The translations under genes and the position numbers were made by a program. Below are positions 33,323 to 42,785 of a DNA stretch of 64,000 nucleotides, in pieces; the stretch's first letter is position 1, and every line of letters begins with the position of its first letter. The notes beneath the pieces are model-generated. The model was given only the letters and a program-made list of their open reading frames with translations. It did not search any database and was not told the DNA's origin. Origin of the DNA: Ideonella_A sakaiensis_A (GTDB lineage: Bacteria; Pseudomonadota; Gammaproteobacteria; Burkholderiales; Burkholderiaceae_C); NCBI RefSeq assembly GCF_048320135.1, contig NZ_CP182947.1, positions 4,092,001 through 4,156,000 on the forward strand, given 5' to 3'.

Positions 33323-34894
33323 ATGAGCATTGTCAGATCGGCGCTGCTGACCAGTGCCGACGAGTCGGCCGCCAATCGTGCCTTCTACGAGGAGCGAGTC
33401 GCCGATCTACGCCGGCGCCGATCCGCGGCGCTGGCCGCTGGCTCCGAAGCCTCGCGGCAGAGACTGCGCGATGCCGGGCAGTTGCTGGTACGCGAGCGGC
33501 TCAGTGCGTTGCTCGATCCGGGCTCGCCGTTCCTGGAACTTTGCCAACTCGCCGGCGAAAGCCTGCACGGCGACGATCCGCCAGGCGCCGCAATGGTCAC
33601 CGGAGTCGGCATGGTCGCCGGGCGGCCCTGCATGATCATCGCCAACGACGCCACCGTGCACGCAGGTGCCTACACCACCACAACCTGCAAGAAGCATGTG
33701 CGTGCACAGCGCTTCGCCTGGTTGCACCGGCTGCCTTGTCTGACTCTGCTGCAGTCCGGCGGTCACGCGGCTGACGAGCAGTCGTCCGACTTCGCCGACG
33801 ATGGCCAGTTCGGCTCGATCTTGTACAACCAGATGCGGATGTCGCGCGAAGGCATCGCGCAGATTGCGAGTGTGCACGGTCCGGCCGCCGACCGCGGCGC
33901 CTTCGTGGCGGCCCTGTGCGACGAGGTTGTGGTTGTGCGCGGGCAGGGTGCGCTGGAATTCGGCAGCCTGGCGCAAGAGGCTGAAGCCGACTGCGGCGAC
34001 CTCGAGGATGCTGGTACCAGCGATCGCTTGGCCGAGAGCGACGCGCACGCGATTGCGATCCTGCGCGACATCGTCGCCCACCTGGGCGATGTACCCGCGC
34101 TGCGCCGCAGCGTGGCCGCCGTCGCCGAGCCATTGCACGATCCGGTCGAGATCTACGGCATCATCAGTGCTGACCCGCGCATACCCACCAACAACCGCGA
34201 GATCGTGCTGCGCCTGATCGATGGCAGCGACCTGCACGAGTTCAAGCCCGATTACGGCGATACCTTGATCACCGGATTTGCGCGCATCCAGGGCCACGAC
34301 GTCGGTATCCTGTGCAACAACGGCGTGCTGTTTTCGGAAAGTGCGATGAAGGCGACGCAGTTCATCGACCTGTGCTGCAAGCGCGACATCCCGTTGTTGT
34401 TCATGGCCGACATCAACGGTTTCATGGTAGGTCGCGCGGCCGAGGAGGCCGGAATTGCCAAACACGGCGCGAAGATGATCACGGCGATGACCTGCGCCAA
34501 CGTGCCCAAATACACGTTGATCATCGGCGGCTCCTACGGTGCCGGCTACCTGGCGATGTGCGGGCGTGCCTTCAAACCGAATGCACTGATCATGTGGCCG
34601 AACGGCCGAGCCTCGATCATGGGCCCCGATCAGGCGGCCACGACCCTGGCGATGGTCAAGGACGACCAGCACAAGCGCAACGGCACGAGCTGGACCGATG
34701 CGCAGCGCGAAGCCTACAAGTCGCCGGTGCGCAAGACCTTCGAGGACTTCGCCAATGCATACAACTTCGCCCGCAACACTTGGTGCGACATGGTGATCGA
34801 GCCCGCGGAGACGCGCGATGTGATGGGGTTGCTGCTCGACCTCGCCGCACGCGTGCCGGCCGTGCCCTCACACTTCGGTGTGTTTCGCATGTGA
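33323..34894 (+). CDS. Carboxyltransferase beta subunit 2, degenerate N-domain
   Basis: A 523-residue carboxyltransferase started at ATG 33323 after GGAGG. The C-domain is complete: IGGSYGAGYLAMCGRAF, IMWPNGRASIMGPDQAA and a full 71-residue stretch to VIEP, ending GVFRM. In the N-domain the first oxyanion loop reads GPAADRGAFVAALCDE (186-201) instead of the GGAY form. The next block is 12 residues shorter than in beta-1 and has lost the GxPLVxAATGE pattern. It therefore complements beta-1, whose N-domain is normal and C-domain shortened. The biotin carboxylase alpha gene follows 16 bases later. Confidence 0.85.
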   Translation: MSIVRSALLTSADESAANRAFYEERVADLRRRRSAALAAGSEASRQRLRDAGQLLVRERLSALLDPGSPFLELCQLAGESLHGDDPPGAAMVTGVGMVAGRPCMIIANDATVHAGAYTTTTCKKHVRAQRFAWLHRLPCLTLLQSGGHAADEQSSDFADDGQFGSILYNQMRMSREGIAQIASVHGPAADRGAFVAALCDEVVVVRGQGALEFGSLAQEAEADCGDLEDAGTSDRLAESDAHAIAILRDIVAHLGDVPALRRSVAAVAEPLHDPVEIYGIISADPRIPTNNREIVLRLIDGSDLHEFKPDYGDTLITGFARIQGHDVGILCNNGVLFSESAMKATQFIDLCCKRDIPLLFMADINGFMVGRAAEEAGIAKHGAKMITAMTCANVPKYTLIIGGSYGAGYLAMCGRAFKPNALIMWPNGRASIMGPDQAATTLAMVKDDQHKRNGTSWTDAQREAYKSPVRKTFEDFANAYNFARNTWCDMVIEPAETRDVMGLLLDLAARVPAVPSHFGVFRM

Positions 34895-34910
34895 GCCGGG
34901 AAAGACCGTC

Positions 34911-36899
34911 GTGTTCAAGAAGATACTGATCGCCAACCGTGGCGAGATCGCGTGCCGAATTGCGCGCACTTGCCGCCGCCTTGGCGTGGCGGTGGCCGGT
35001 GTGCATTCGAGCGCTGATCGCGATGCCCTGCATGTACACGAGATCGGCGAGTCGGTGGAGATCGGTGGCGCACCGGCTTCCGAGAGCTACCTGCGCATCG
35101 ACGCGGTGATCGCAGCGGCGAAGGCCGTGCACGCGCAAGCCATTCATCCGGGATTCGGTTTTCTGGCCGAGAACGCCGCCTTCGCTCGCGCCGTCGAGGC
35201 GGCAGGGCTGGTGTTCATCGGTCCTACCGCCGATCTGATCGGGCGCCTGGGTGACAAGGCGGCGGCCAAGCGCGAGGCCCTCGCTGCGCAGGTGCCGATC
35301 GTGCCCGGCAGCATGTCGCCGAGTACGGACCCGGCCGAAATCGCTGCCAGCGTGCGCGAGATCGGCCTGCCGGTGATGTTGAAGGCCGCTGCCGGCGGCG
35401 GCGGCAAGGGCATGCGCGGAATCACCAGCTTCGACAGCCTGTCGGAGGACATCGAGTCCGCAATGCGCGAGGCGAAAAACTCGTTCGGCGATGCCGGATT
35501 GATTGTCGAAAAGCTGATCAGCCAGGGCCGCCACATTGAAATCCAGATTGCCGGTGACGGGCAGGGCCATGTCATCCACCTGTTCGAGCGCGAATGTACG
35601 CTGCAACGCCGTCATCAGAAGGTGATCGAGGAGGCGCCGGCGGCGATGCTGAGCGCGAAACTGCGCGACCGCATGACCGCCGACGCGGTGCGCCTGGGCG
35701 AGCGGCTGATGTACCGCGGCGTCGGCACGGTCGAGTTCATCGTCGGTGCCGACGACTACCACTTTCTCGAAGTCAACCCGCGCTTGCAGGTCGAGCACCC
35801 GGTCACCGAGATGGTGACGGGACTGGACATTGTCGAGATCATGCTGCGCATTGCCAGCGGCGAAGGCTTGGCCTTGAGGCAGGAGGATGTGCGCTGCAGT
35901 GGCCATGCAGTGGAGGCTCGCGTCTGTGCCGAGGACCCGGCCGCGGGTTTCTTGCCTTCCACCGGTCGGCTGGCGCATGTGCAGTTTCCAGGTCACGGTG
36001 TGCGAGTCGAAACCGGCATTCGCAGCGGCATGGAGATCACGCCGTACTACGATCCAATGCTGGCCAAGCTGATCACGTCGGCACCGACGCGCAACGAGGC
36101 GCTCGACCAGCTCAAATCCGCCCTCGACGCAACAATCGTTTTTGGCGTCACCACCAACATCCAGTTTCTTCGCCACCTGATCGACCTGCCACAGACACGC
36201 AGCGGGAGCTTTCACACGCGCTTGATCGACGAGGAGATTGCCGGCTGGGCGGTCGGCGAGTCGCGCCACGACACGCAGACGCTGGCGATTGCAGCCTGCT
36301 GCTGGCTGCAATCTCAGCGCAGCCCTGCGGGTCTCGGCCCGTGGTCGAGTTGGGCCCGCAGCGGCTGGCAGATGCGGTCCTGCGACGATGGTCTTGCGCC
36401 GATCCCCAGCCTACATGTCGAGGCGGCCGACGGCAGCGCCGAGATCCGTTTCGCGCCGCTGCATCGCGACGGCAGCATGCTGGTTGGTGTCAACGACGAG
36501 CGCCTGCAAATTGCGCTCACCGTCGCTGACGACGGTCGCTTCCTGGCAGTGGCCGGCTCGCGCCGCGAGACCGTGCATCTTCACTGCGACGGCGAGATGG
36601 TCTATGTGCATGACCGACGCGGCTCGCACGTGCTCAGGGCCGTTCCTTACCTGTCTTACATCAGCACGGCGGCACAGAGCAGCGGCGACCTGAAAGCCCC
36701 GATGATGGGCCTGATCCTGAAGGTCAATGTGGTTCCGGGCGACCGTGTCACCAAGGGGACGGTGGTGGCAATCCTGGAATCGATGAAGATGGAGATGCGG
36801 ATCGTTGCCGAATCGGACGGCATCGTGGCCGCGGTTCATTGCCAGCCCGGGCTGACCGTCGAACGTGCTGCGGTCGTTGCCGTTGTGACACCTGACTGA
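34911..36899 (+). CDS. Acyl-CoA carboxylase alpha subunit (biotin carboxylase + biotin carrier)
   Basis: A 662-residue alpha subunit using GTG 34911, chosen because FKKILIANRGEIACRIART follows directly and GGGAAAGA precedes; no nearby in-frame ATG exists. The ATP loop is KAAAGGGGKGM, the BC motif is EVNPRLQVEHPVTE, and the biotinyl domain has LESMKMEM with Lys626 as biotin site. It is similar in architecture to the alpha subunit at 882-2891. It should carboxylate biotin for the beta-1/beta-2 proteins encoded on either side of operator copy B. Acyl-CoA substrate unknown. Confidence 0.9.
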   Translation: MFKKILIANRGEIACRIARTCRRLGVAVAGVHSSADRDALHVHEIGESVEIGGAPASESYLRIDAVIAAAKAVHAQAIHPGFGFLAENAAFARAVEAAGLVFIGPTADLIGRLGDKAAAKREALAAQVPIVPGSMSPSTDPAEIAASVREIGLPVMLKAAAGGGGKGMRGITSFDSLSEDIESAMREAKNSFGDAGLIVEKLISQGRHIEIQIAGDGQGHVIHLFERECTLQRRHQKVIEEAPAAMLSAKLRDRMTADAVRLGERLMYRGVGTVEFIVGADDYHFLEVNPRLQVEHPVTEMVTGLDIVEIMLRIASGEGLALRQEDVRCSGHAVEARVCAEDPAAGFLPSTGRLAHVQFPGHGVRVETGIRSGMEITPYYDPMLAKLITSAPTRNEALDQLKSALDATIVFGVTTNIQFLRHLIDLPQTRSGSFHTRLIDEEIAGWAVGESRHDTQTLAIAACCWLQSQRSPAGLGPWSSWARSGWQMRSCDDGLAPIPSLHVEAADGSAEIRFAPLHRDGSMLVGVNDERLQIALTVADDGRFLAVAGSRRETVHLHCDGEMVYVHDRRGSHVLRAVPYLSYISTAAQSSGDLKAPMMGLILKVNVVPGDRVTKGTVVAILESMKMEMRIVAESDGIVAAVHCQPGLTVERAAVVAVVTPD

Positions 36900-36955
36900 C
36901 GCAGACGGAGCAGAACGAATCGAATTCCGAACGATGACATGAGACATTTCACACC

Positions 36956-38170
36956 ATGAAGCCGAACGAAAAAACCAACACCGGACCGCTGGCCGGCATC
37001 CGCATCCTGGACCTGACCAGCGTGGCGATGGGCCCGTACATGATGCAGACGATTGGGGACCTGGGCGCCGAAGTCATCAAAGTCGAACCCCCCCAAGGCG
37101 ACATCACGCGCCATCTGGCGCCGGGTCGAAGTGCGGGCATGTCGCCGCTTTTTCTGCAGCTCAATCGCAGCAAGCGCAGTGTCGTGCTCGACCTGAAGGA
37201 CTCTGCCGGACGGGACGCCTTGCTGCAACTGGCGCGCGGCGCAGACGCGCTGGTATGCAATGTGCGCCCCGCGGCAATGGCGAGGCTGGGCCTCGATTAC
37301 GCCGCAGTCGCCGCAGTCAGCAAGAAGATAGTCTACTGCTCGCTGGTCGGCTTCGGCCAGGCCGGACGCTATGCACGGCGGGCCGCGCTCGATGACTTGA
37401 TCCAGGGTGGCAGCGGCCTCGCCGCGCTGGCCGCGCGTCAGGATGGCACGCCGCATTACGCGCCCGGCTGGATCGCCGATCAAAGCGTTGGTCTGGTTGG
37501 CACCTATGCGCTGCTGGCCGCGCTGCTGCATCGCGAACGCACCGGTGAAGGGCAGGCCGTCGAAGTGCCTATGTTCGAAACGATGGCGCAATACATGCTG
37601 ACACCGCATTTGTACGGCAAGACGTTCCGCCCGCCGATCGGTGGCACCGGCTACCCGCGCATCTTCGCGCGGCGGCCGTTCAAGACGCAGGACGGCTATA
37701 TCTGCGCCACCGCCTACACACCGGCGCATTGGTACCGCTTCTTCGAACTGATCGGGCGTGCCGAGCTAAAGAAAGATCCGCGCTTCTGTGATCAGGCCGG
37801 CATCTCGGCCCACGTCGCCGAATTGAACGACATCTTCGCCGAATCGGTGCGCACGCGCAGCACGACCGAGTGGCTTCGCCTGCTCGAAGATGCCGATATT
37901 CCGGTTCTGCCGATGCACACGCCCGACTCGCTGATCGACGATCCGCACTTGGCCGAGGTCGGCTTCTTCGAAGATGTCGAGCACCCGTCCGAAGGGCCGA
38001 TCCGTACCATGAGCGTCCCGACCAAATGGTCGCACTCGAAACCGGTGCCGGCTCGCATGCCGCCGACCCTGGGCCAGCACAGTCTCGACATATTGCGCGA
38101 AGCCGGGTTGTCGCAGGCGCAGATCGACGATCTGCTCGCGCGCGGTGTCACCCGGGACGGTGCTTCATGA
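36956..38170 (+). CDS. CaiB/BaiF family CoA-transferase
   Basis: A 404-residue class III CoA-transferase: IRILDLTSVAMGPYMMQ, VIKVEPPQGD, LNRSKRSVVLDLKD, and AALDDLIQGG with the catalytic Asp near residue 146. It belongs to the same subgroup (CNVRPAAMARLGLDY) as the CoA-transferases at 20891-22096 and 38257-39498. It ends the beta-2/alpha operon, so it may exchange CoA between the carboxylated product and an incoming acid. It converges with the next CoA-transferase gene. Confidence 0.9.
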   Translation: MKPNEKTNTGPLAGIRILDLTSVAMGPYMMQTIGDLGAEVIKVEPPQGDITRHLAPGRSAGMSPLFLQLNRSKRSVVLDLKDSAGRDALLQLARGADALVCNVRPAAMARLGLDYAAVAAVSKKIVYCSLVGFGQAGRYARRAALDDLIQGGSGLAALAARQDGTPHYAPGWIADQSVGLVGTYALLAALLHRERTGEGQAVEVPMFETMAQYMLTPHLYGKTFRPPIGGTGYPRIFARRPFKTQDGYICATAYTPAHWYRFFELIGRAELKKDPRFCDQAGISAHVAELNDIFAESVRTRSTTEWLRLLEDADIPVLPMHTPDSLIDDPHLAEVGFFEDVEHPSEGPIRTMSVPTKWSHSKPVPARMPPTLGQHSLDILREAGLSQAQIDDLLARGVTRDGAS

Positions 38171-38256
38171 TTCAGGCCCGACTGAGGCCTTCGGATTGAA
38201 CCTGCCCCGGGTCACATCCAGAGGCGGTTCGTCACCGGAACGTCCGGACCCCGTAT

Positions 38257-39498
38257 TCAGCAGGACGGCGGCACCCGGGTGATGTCGGCAGTGATCAGGC
38301 GCTGGATCTCGTCGTCGGCGTAACCCGCCTCGCGAAGAATTTCGCGGCTGTGCTCGCCCAACCGGGGCGCGGGCCGCGTCACCACGGGTGGGCAATCGCT
38401 CCACTGGGTAGAAATCTCGGTGGTGCGCAGCAAGCCTTCCGACGCATGCTGCTCGAGCTTGAAGAAGCCGGTGCTTTCGAGGTGAGGATCCTGCAACAGC
38501 CCGTCCAGCGTGTTCATGCGCATTGCCGGTACGTCGGCCTCATCGAAGGCCTGAACCCACTCGTTGGTCGTCCGCTCGAGCAAGCCACTGGCAAGGATTG
38601 CATACAACTCCTCGATGTTTCTGGTGCGTGCCGCGACACCGCTGAAGCGGGGATCGGAAATGAGCTCTTGCCGACCGATCAACTCAAACACCCGTACCCA
38701 GTCCTTGTCGACGTAGGGCATGACGCAGACATGGCCGTCACGGGTCGGAAAAGGTCGCCGTTGCGTCGAGACCAGCCGGGTGTAGCCCATCTCGCCCAGC
38801 GGCGGCTCGAAGACCTTGCCATAAAGGTGATCGGACAGCACCATGTCGGCCATCGTCTCGAACATCGGCACCTCGATGGCCTGGCCCTTGCCGCTGCGTT
38901 CGCGGTGGAAAAGCGCAGCAGTGACCGCGTAGACAACGGTCAGTGCCACCGACCGGTCGGCGATGGCTGTTGGTGCGTAACGGGGTTCACCACCGCCGGC
39001 GGCGAGCAGCGACGGAATGCCGACCGCTCCCTGGATCAGGTCGTCATATGCCGACTTGGCAGCGTACGGGCCGTCTTGCCGATAGCCGTAGGCACCACAG
39101 TAGATGATGCGAGGGTTCACCGCCGCTATGTCCTGGTAGGCAAGGCGGAGTCGAGCCATCGCCTGGGGCCGGACGTTGTAGACCAGAACGTCGGCTTGCT
39201 CCGCCAACTTGAGCAACGCCTCGCGGCCGGCTGGCTGCTTCAGGTCCAGCACAATGCTTCGCTTGCTGCGATTCGAGCACAGGAAAATCGCGCTCATGCC
39301 TGGATGACGCGCGGGACCGGTATTGCGTACCGAGTCACCATCGGGCGGCTCCACCTTGATCACGTCGGCGCCCAGGTCTCCGAGGATCCTGGTGGCGAAG
39401 GGACCCATCACCGCGGTCGTGATGTCGATGATGCGAATGCCCTGCAGCGGTCCGCTGCTCTTCACTTCCGGGATTGCCGGATTGATATCGTCCGTCAC
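38257..39498 (-). CDS. CaiB/BaiF family CoA-transferase
   Basis: A 413-residue class III CoA-transferase if started at GTG 39498; an upstream in-frame TTG at 39537 would overlap the hydratase gene before it. Landmarks: IRIIDITTAVMGPFATR, VIKVEPPDGD, SNRSKRSIVLDLKQ, LVYNVRPQAMARLRL, and SAYDDLIQGAVG with the catalytic Asp near residue 152. It is the last gene of the minus-strand TRAP-containing run and would activate or interconvert the imported acid as a CoA ester. Confidence 0.88.
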   Translation of the reverse strand: MTDDINPAIPEVKSSGPLQGIRIIDITTAVMGPFATRILGDLGADVIKVEPPDGDSVRNTGPARHPGMSAIFLCSNRSKRSIVLDLKQPAGREALLKLAEQADVLVYNVRPQAMARLRLAYQDIAAVNPRIIYCGAYGYRQDGPYAAKSAYDDLIQGAVGIPSLLAAGGGEPRYAPTAIADRSVALTVVYAVTAALFHRERSGKGQAIEVPMFETMADMVLSDHLYGKVFEPPLGEMGYTRLVSTQRRPFPTRDGHVCVMPYVDKDWVRVFELIGRQELISDPRFSGVAARTRNIEELYAILASGLLERTTNEWVQAFDEADVPAMRMNTLDGLLQDPHLESTGFFKLEQHASEGLLRTTEISTQWSDCPPVVTRPAPRLGEHSREILREAGYADDEIQRLITADITRVPPSC

Positions 39499-39502
39499 CG
39501 CT

Positions 39503-40306
39503 CTATAGACCGCGGAATTTTGCTTCGCGCTTCTCAAGGAACGCGGTCAGGCCCTCCTGGTGGTCCTCCGAAGTCAGCGTGATGGATTCGCTGGCAGCGG
39601 CCAGTTCCAGTGAAGTCTCGAGATTCATGTCCATGCTTTTTTGCATCACCATCTTGGCCAGGCGCAGCGCGATAGGCGGCCCGTCGGCAATGCGTCGGGC
39701 CAAAGTCATCGTGCGGTCAAGCAACTCCTGGTGAGGCACCAGCTGGCTCAGCAAGCCCCACTGATAAGCTTCCTGCGCGCCGATCGGGTCGCCCGTGAAA
39801 ATCATTTCGGCCGCCTTTGACGAACCCACCATGCGCGGCAGGAACCAGCAGCCGCCAGTGCCTGGGAACAATCCGATGCGGGCGAATGACTCCATGAATC
39901 GAGTGTGTTCGGAGCCGATGCGTATGTCGCAGGCCAGCGCCAGGTCACAGCCGCCTGCGGCGGCCGCACCGTTGACCATTGCAATGACCGGCACCTCGCA
40001 ATTGCGGATGCCGTGAATCAACGGATAAACGCCCAGCCGCAGACCCTGCCGCTTCGATTCGGCACTGTTGTGTGGCAACAGTCCGGCCGGTCCTCCCAGG
40101 TCCTTCAGGTCGGCCCCGCCACAGAAGGCGCGGCCAGCGCCTGTGAGAACGATGACGCGTGTTCCGTTGCCCTGCCTTGCGGCTTCGAGCACGCCGACGA
40201 CTTCCTTGATCATCTGGCCGCTGAGCGCATTCATGCGCTCCGGGCGATTGAGTGTCATGGTTGTCACGCCATCCTGGGTGGCGACAGAAATTGCCTGATA
40301 TGTCAT
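39503..40306 (-). CDS. Enoyl-CoA hydratase/isomerase family protein
   Basis: A 267-residue crotonase-fold protein. Oxyanion segments: FCGGADLKDLGG and MVNGAAAAGGCDLALACD. The catalytic-side segment FARIGLFPGTGGCWFLPRM has Gly-Thr where hydratases often carry a second acid, so the reaction is uncertain; isomerase, hydratase and decarboxylase activities all occur in this fold. It lies between an acyl-CoA dehydrogenase gene and a CoA-transferase gene in the same operon. Confidence 0.83.
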   Translation of the reverse strand: MTYQAISVATQDGVTTMTLNRPERMNALSGQMIKEVVGVLEAARQGNGTRVIVLTGAGRAFCGGADLKDLGGPAGLLPHNSAESKRQGLRLGVYPLIHGIRNCEVPVIAMVNGAAAAGGCDLALACDIRIGSEHTRFMESFARIGLFPGTGGCWFLPRMVGSSKAAEMIFTGDPIGAQEAYQWGLLSQLVPHQELLDRTMTLARRIADGPPIALRLAKMVMQKSMDMNLETSLELAAASESITLTSEDHQEGLTAFLEKREAKFRGL

Positions 40307-40385
40307 GTTGCTCCTTGCCGATCGATCGTGATCGAAAATTAGAAATGGCGTTCGCGGCTGTCCGGTTGCGCTTGAAACACCAGCC

Positions 40386-41558
40386 TCACGCCCCGTGTCG
40401 GTCGATCTTTTTCCACCCCAGTTCGTCCATCCCGAGCATGTTCTTCTGGATGTTGGCCGAACCTTCCCCGGTGCGCATCACGCGGGCGCAGGTGAAATAT
40501 CGAAATACCGGAAACTCTTTCGCAAAGCCGTATCCGCCGAAGACCTCGAGGCATTTTTCAGTGACATCCATCACCGCCTCGCCAGCGAAATATTTGGCAA
40601 TCGATGCCTCGCGGCCGAAAGGCAGTCCGCGGTCTGCCTTGGCGGCGGCACGGTAGATAAGCCAGCGTGATGCCTCGGTTTTCGCCAGCATGTCGGCGAT
40701 CGTGTGCTGGATGGCCTGGAACTCACCAATCGTCTTGCCGAATGCCACCCGTTCTTTCGCATAGGCGACGGCCATGTCCAGGCAGGCCTGAGCAATCCCC
40801 AATCCGCGCGCCGGAACGCAGACGCGTCCATAGTGCAAGGTGGTCATCGCGGCCTTGAAACCCTGTCCCTCGACATGGCCGAGCAGGCTGTCCGCGGGAA
40901 TCTCGACATCCTGGAAAGACAGTTCAGCGCTGGGTATGCAGCTGGTACCGATATCTGCCGGAATCGGACGGGCGCTGAATCCTTTCAGACCCCTGGTCTC
41001 GACCAGGAAGGCGGAAATTCCGGCGTGACCCTGATCCGGATCGGTCTTGGCAAACAGCAGGATCAGATCGGCGACCGAGCCCAGCGTGGTCCACATCTTG
41101 CTGCCATTGACGACATAACGGTCTCCCTTCAACACGGCCCGGGTCTTCATCGCTGCGGAGTCGGACCCTCCTCCGGGTTCGGTGAGTGAAAAACAGCCGA
41201 CGTACTTGGCCGAGATCAAGCCGGGAACGTATTTCTTCTTTTGCTCATCGGTGCCCCAGCGGTAGATCGCCATCGGCACGTTGACGCCCTGGTTATTGAA
41301 TGACATGCCGCTTTCAATCGAGGCCCGCATCATTTCTTCCATGATGAGTACCTGAGCGACGAATCCGAGTCCGCTGCCTCCGTATTCCTCCGGGAACAGG
41401 CAGCCGAACATGCCGGCCGCCGCCATCTTCTCCAGCAGGTCCCGATGGAAGACACCTTCAGCCTCACGTTGGCGCCAATGGGGCGCGATTTCCTTGCGCG
41501 CAAAATCGATCGCCATCTCGCGTGCCGCAGCCTGTTCTGGACTGAGTTCAAAATCCAT
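40386..41558 (-). CDS. Acyl-CoA dehydrogenase
   Basis: A 390-residue acyl-CoA dehydrogenase starting MDFELSPEQAAAREMAI. Flavin segment: CFSLTEPGGGSDSAA. Middle domain: YVVNGSKMWTTLGSV. C-terminal part: CLEVFGGYGFAKEFPVFRY and RTGEGSANIQKNMLGM. The EGSANIQ block aligns with the EGTxxIQ catalytic-Glu motif but with Ser for Thr. It follows a nitronate-monooxygenase-like gene after 28 bases and precedes a hydratase gene. Confidence 0.88.
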   Translation of the reverse strand: MDFELSPEQAAAREMAIDFARKEIAPHWRQREAEGVFHRDLLEKMAAAGMFGCLFPEEYGGSGLGFVAQVLIMEEMMRASIESGMSFNNQGVNVPMAIYRWGTDEQKKKYVPGLISAKYVGCFSLTEPGGGSDSAAMKTRAVLKGDRYVVNGSKMWTTLGSVADLILLFAKTDPDQGHAGISAFLVETRGLKGFSARPIPADIGTSCIPSAELSFQDVEIPADSLLGHVEGQGFKAAMTTLHYGRVCVPARGLGIAQACLDMAVAYAKERVAFGKTIGEFQAIQHTIADMLAKTEASRWLIYRAAAKADRGLPFGREASIAKYFAGEAVMDVTEKCLEVFGGYGFAKEFPVFRYFTCARVMRTGEGSANIQKNMLGMDELGWKKIDRHGA

Positions 41559-41586
41559 CGCTACACCTTGGGTATTGGGTCGACAT

Positions 41587-42699
41587 TCAACTGTCGTGCA
41601 TCATCCGGAACAGCCGATCGGTCGCTTCGACAAACTCGTTCATCATGTCGTGGACGACTTGCCTGCAACTGGTCTGCGCATTGATGTCTCCGACCAACTG
41701 GCCGACCGGGTAATACTGCCACTCGTCGAGCTTGCCGCGTGCGACGCGCAGGTGCGGCTCGGTCATCAGCATGGTCTGATAGGGCAGCGGCGCGAACGGC
41801 GGTGCGTCCGGACGTTCCCAGGCATCGGACAACTTGCTGCGCAGTACTCGCGCGGGCTTGCCGGAGCGCAGCCGGCTCTGCACGGTGTCTTCGCTGCTGG
41901 CCGAGAAGAATCGTCTCTTCAGCGCCGGGGTCAGTTCGCTCTCCTGGGTGCCCAGCCAGATCGAGCCGCACCACACCCCTTCGGCTCCGAGCGCGAGCGC
42001 CGCAGCCATCTGCCTGCCGCGGCCGATGCCACCGGCGGCGAGCACCGGCAGCGGTGCCACCGCGTCGATCACCTGTGGCCACAGGACCATCGACGTGACC
42101 TTGCCAGTGTGGCCACCCGCCTCCATGCCCTGAGCGACAATGAAGTCGACGCCGGCCTGTTTGTGGCGCAGCGCATGTTCGGGCTTGCCCGCCAGTGCGC
42201 CGACCTTGATTCCCATGTCGTGCAGCCGCTGAACAGTCTCTTGCGGCGGCGATCCCAGTGCGCTGACCACCGCCCTGATCGGATGGCGCAACACGACTTC
42301 GAGCACCGCCTCGGTCTGCTCGCGCGTCATGTTGATGCAGTCGAGAAATTCCTGGACAAGGATCGCACCATCGGCCTCCGGCAGGCGGGGAATACCGGCT
42401 TCGTCGAGGACGCGCCGCATGAACCGGACCTGATCCTGGGGGAGATCTTCGGCTGTCATCCGGCGGTCTGCCAGCTTTTCATACCTGGTCGGCAACAGCA
42501 CGTCGACGCCATACGGCTTGCCGCCAACGCGCGCATCTATCCATTGGAGTTCGGTTTCCAGCTGGGCGGCGGTCTTGTATGCGACGCCGAGTACGCCCAT
42601 GCCACCGGCCCTCGTTACCTCTGCGACGACATCGCGACAGTGCGAGAAGGCGAAGATCGGTATATCGATTCCCAGAAGTTCGCTCAGTTTGGTTTTCAA
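41587..42699 (-). CDS. Nitronate monooxygenase-family flavoprotein
   Basis: A 370-residue TIM-barrel flavoprotein of the 2-nitropropane dioxygenase/enoyl-reductase superfamily. Visible features are ARAGGMGVLGVAYK-type N-terminal glycines, the phosphate-binding AAGGIGRGRQMAAALALGA and the active-site-side EAGGHTGKVTSMVLWPQ. Members oxidise alkyl nitronates, but many family members have other or unknown flavin reactions. In an operon with TRAP receptors, an acyl-CoA dehydrogenase and a CoA-transferase, an enoyl-reductase or oxygenase role is as plausible as nitronate oxidation. Confidence 0.8.
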   Translation of the reverse strand: MKTKLSELLGIDIPIFAFSHCRDVVAEVTRAGGMGVLGVAYKTAAQLETELQWIDARVGGKPYGVDVLLPTRYEKLADRRMTAEDLPQDQVRFMRRVLDEAGIPRLPEADGAILVQEFLDCINMTREQTEAVLEVVLRHPIRAVVSALGSPPQETVQRLHDMGIKVGALAGKPEHALRHKQAGVDFIVAQGMEAGGHTGKVTSMVLWPQVIDAVAPLPVLAAGGIGRGRQMAAALALGAEGVWCGSIWLGTQESELTPALKRRFFSASSEDTVQSRLRSGKPARVLRSKLSDAWERPDAPPFAPLPYQTMLMTEPHLRVARGKLDEWQYYPVGQLVGDINAQTSCRQVVHDMMNEFVEATDRLFRMMHDS

Positions 42700-42785
42700 C
42701 GGGGTCTACTTTCTATCAGAGCGGCACCGCAAGTTCCGCCGGGTCGCGGCCTGAAAGCCGGCACGCGCTTGTCGTTCTTCGCTCG

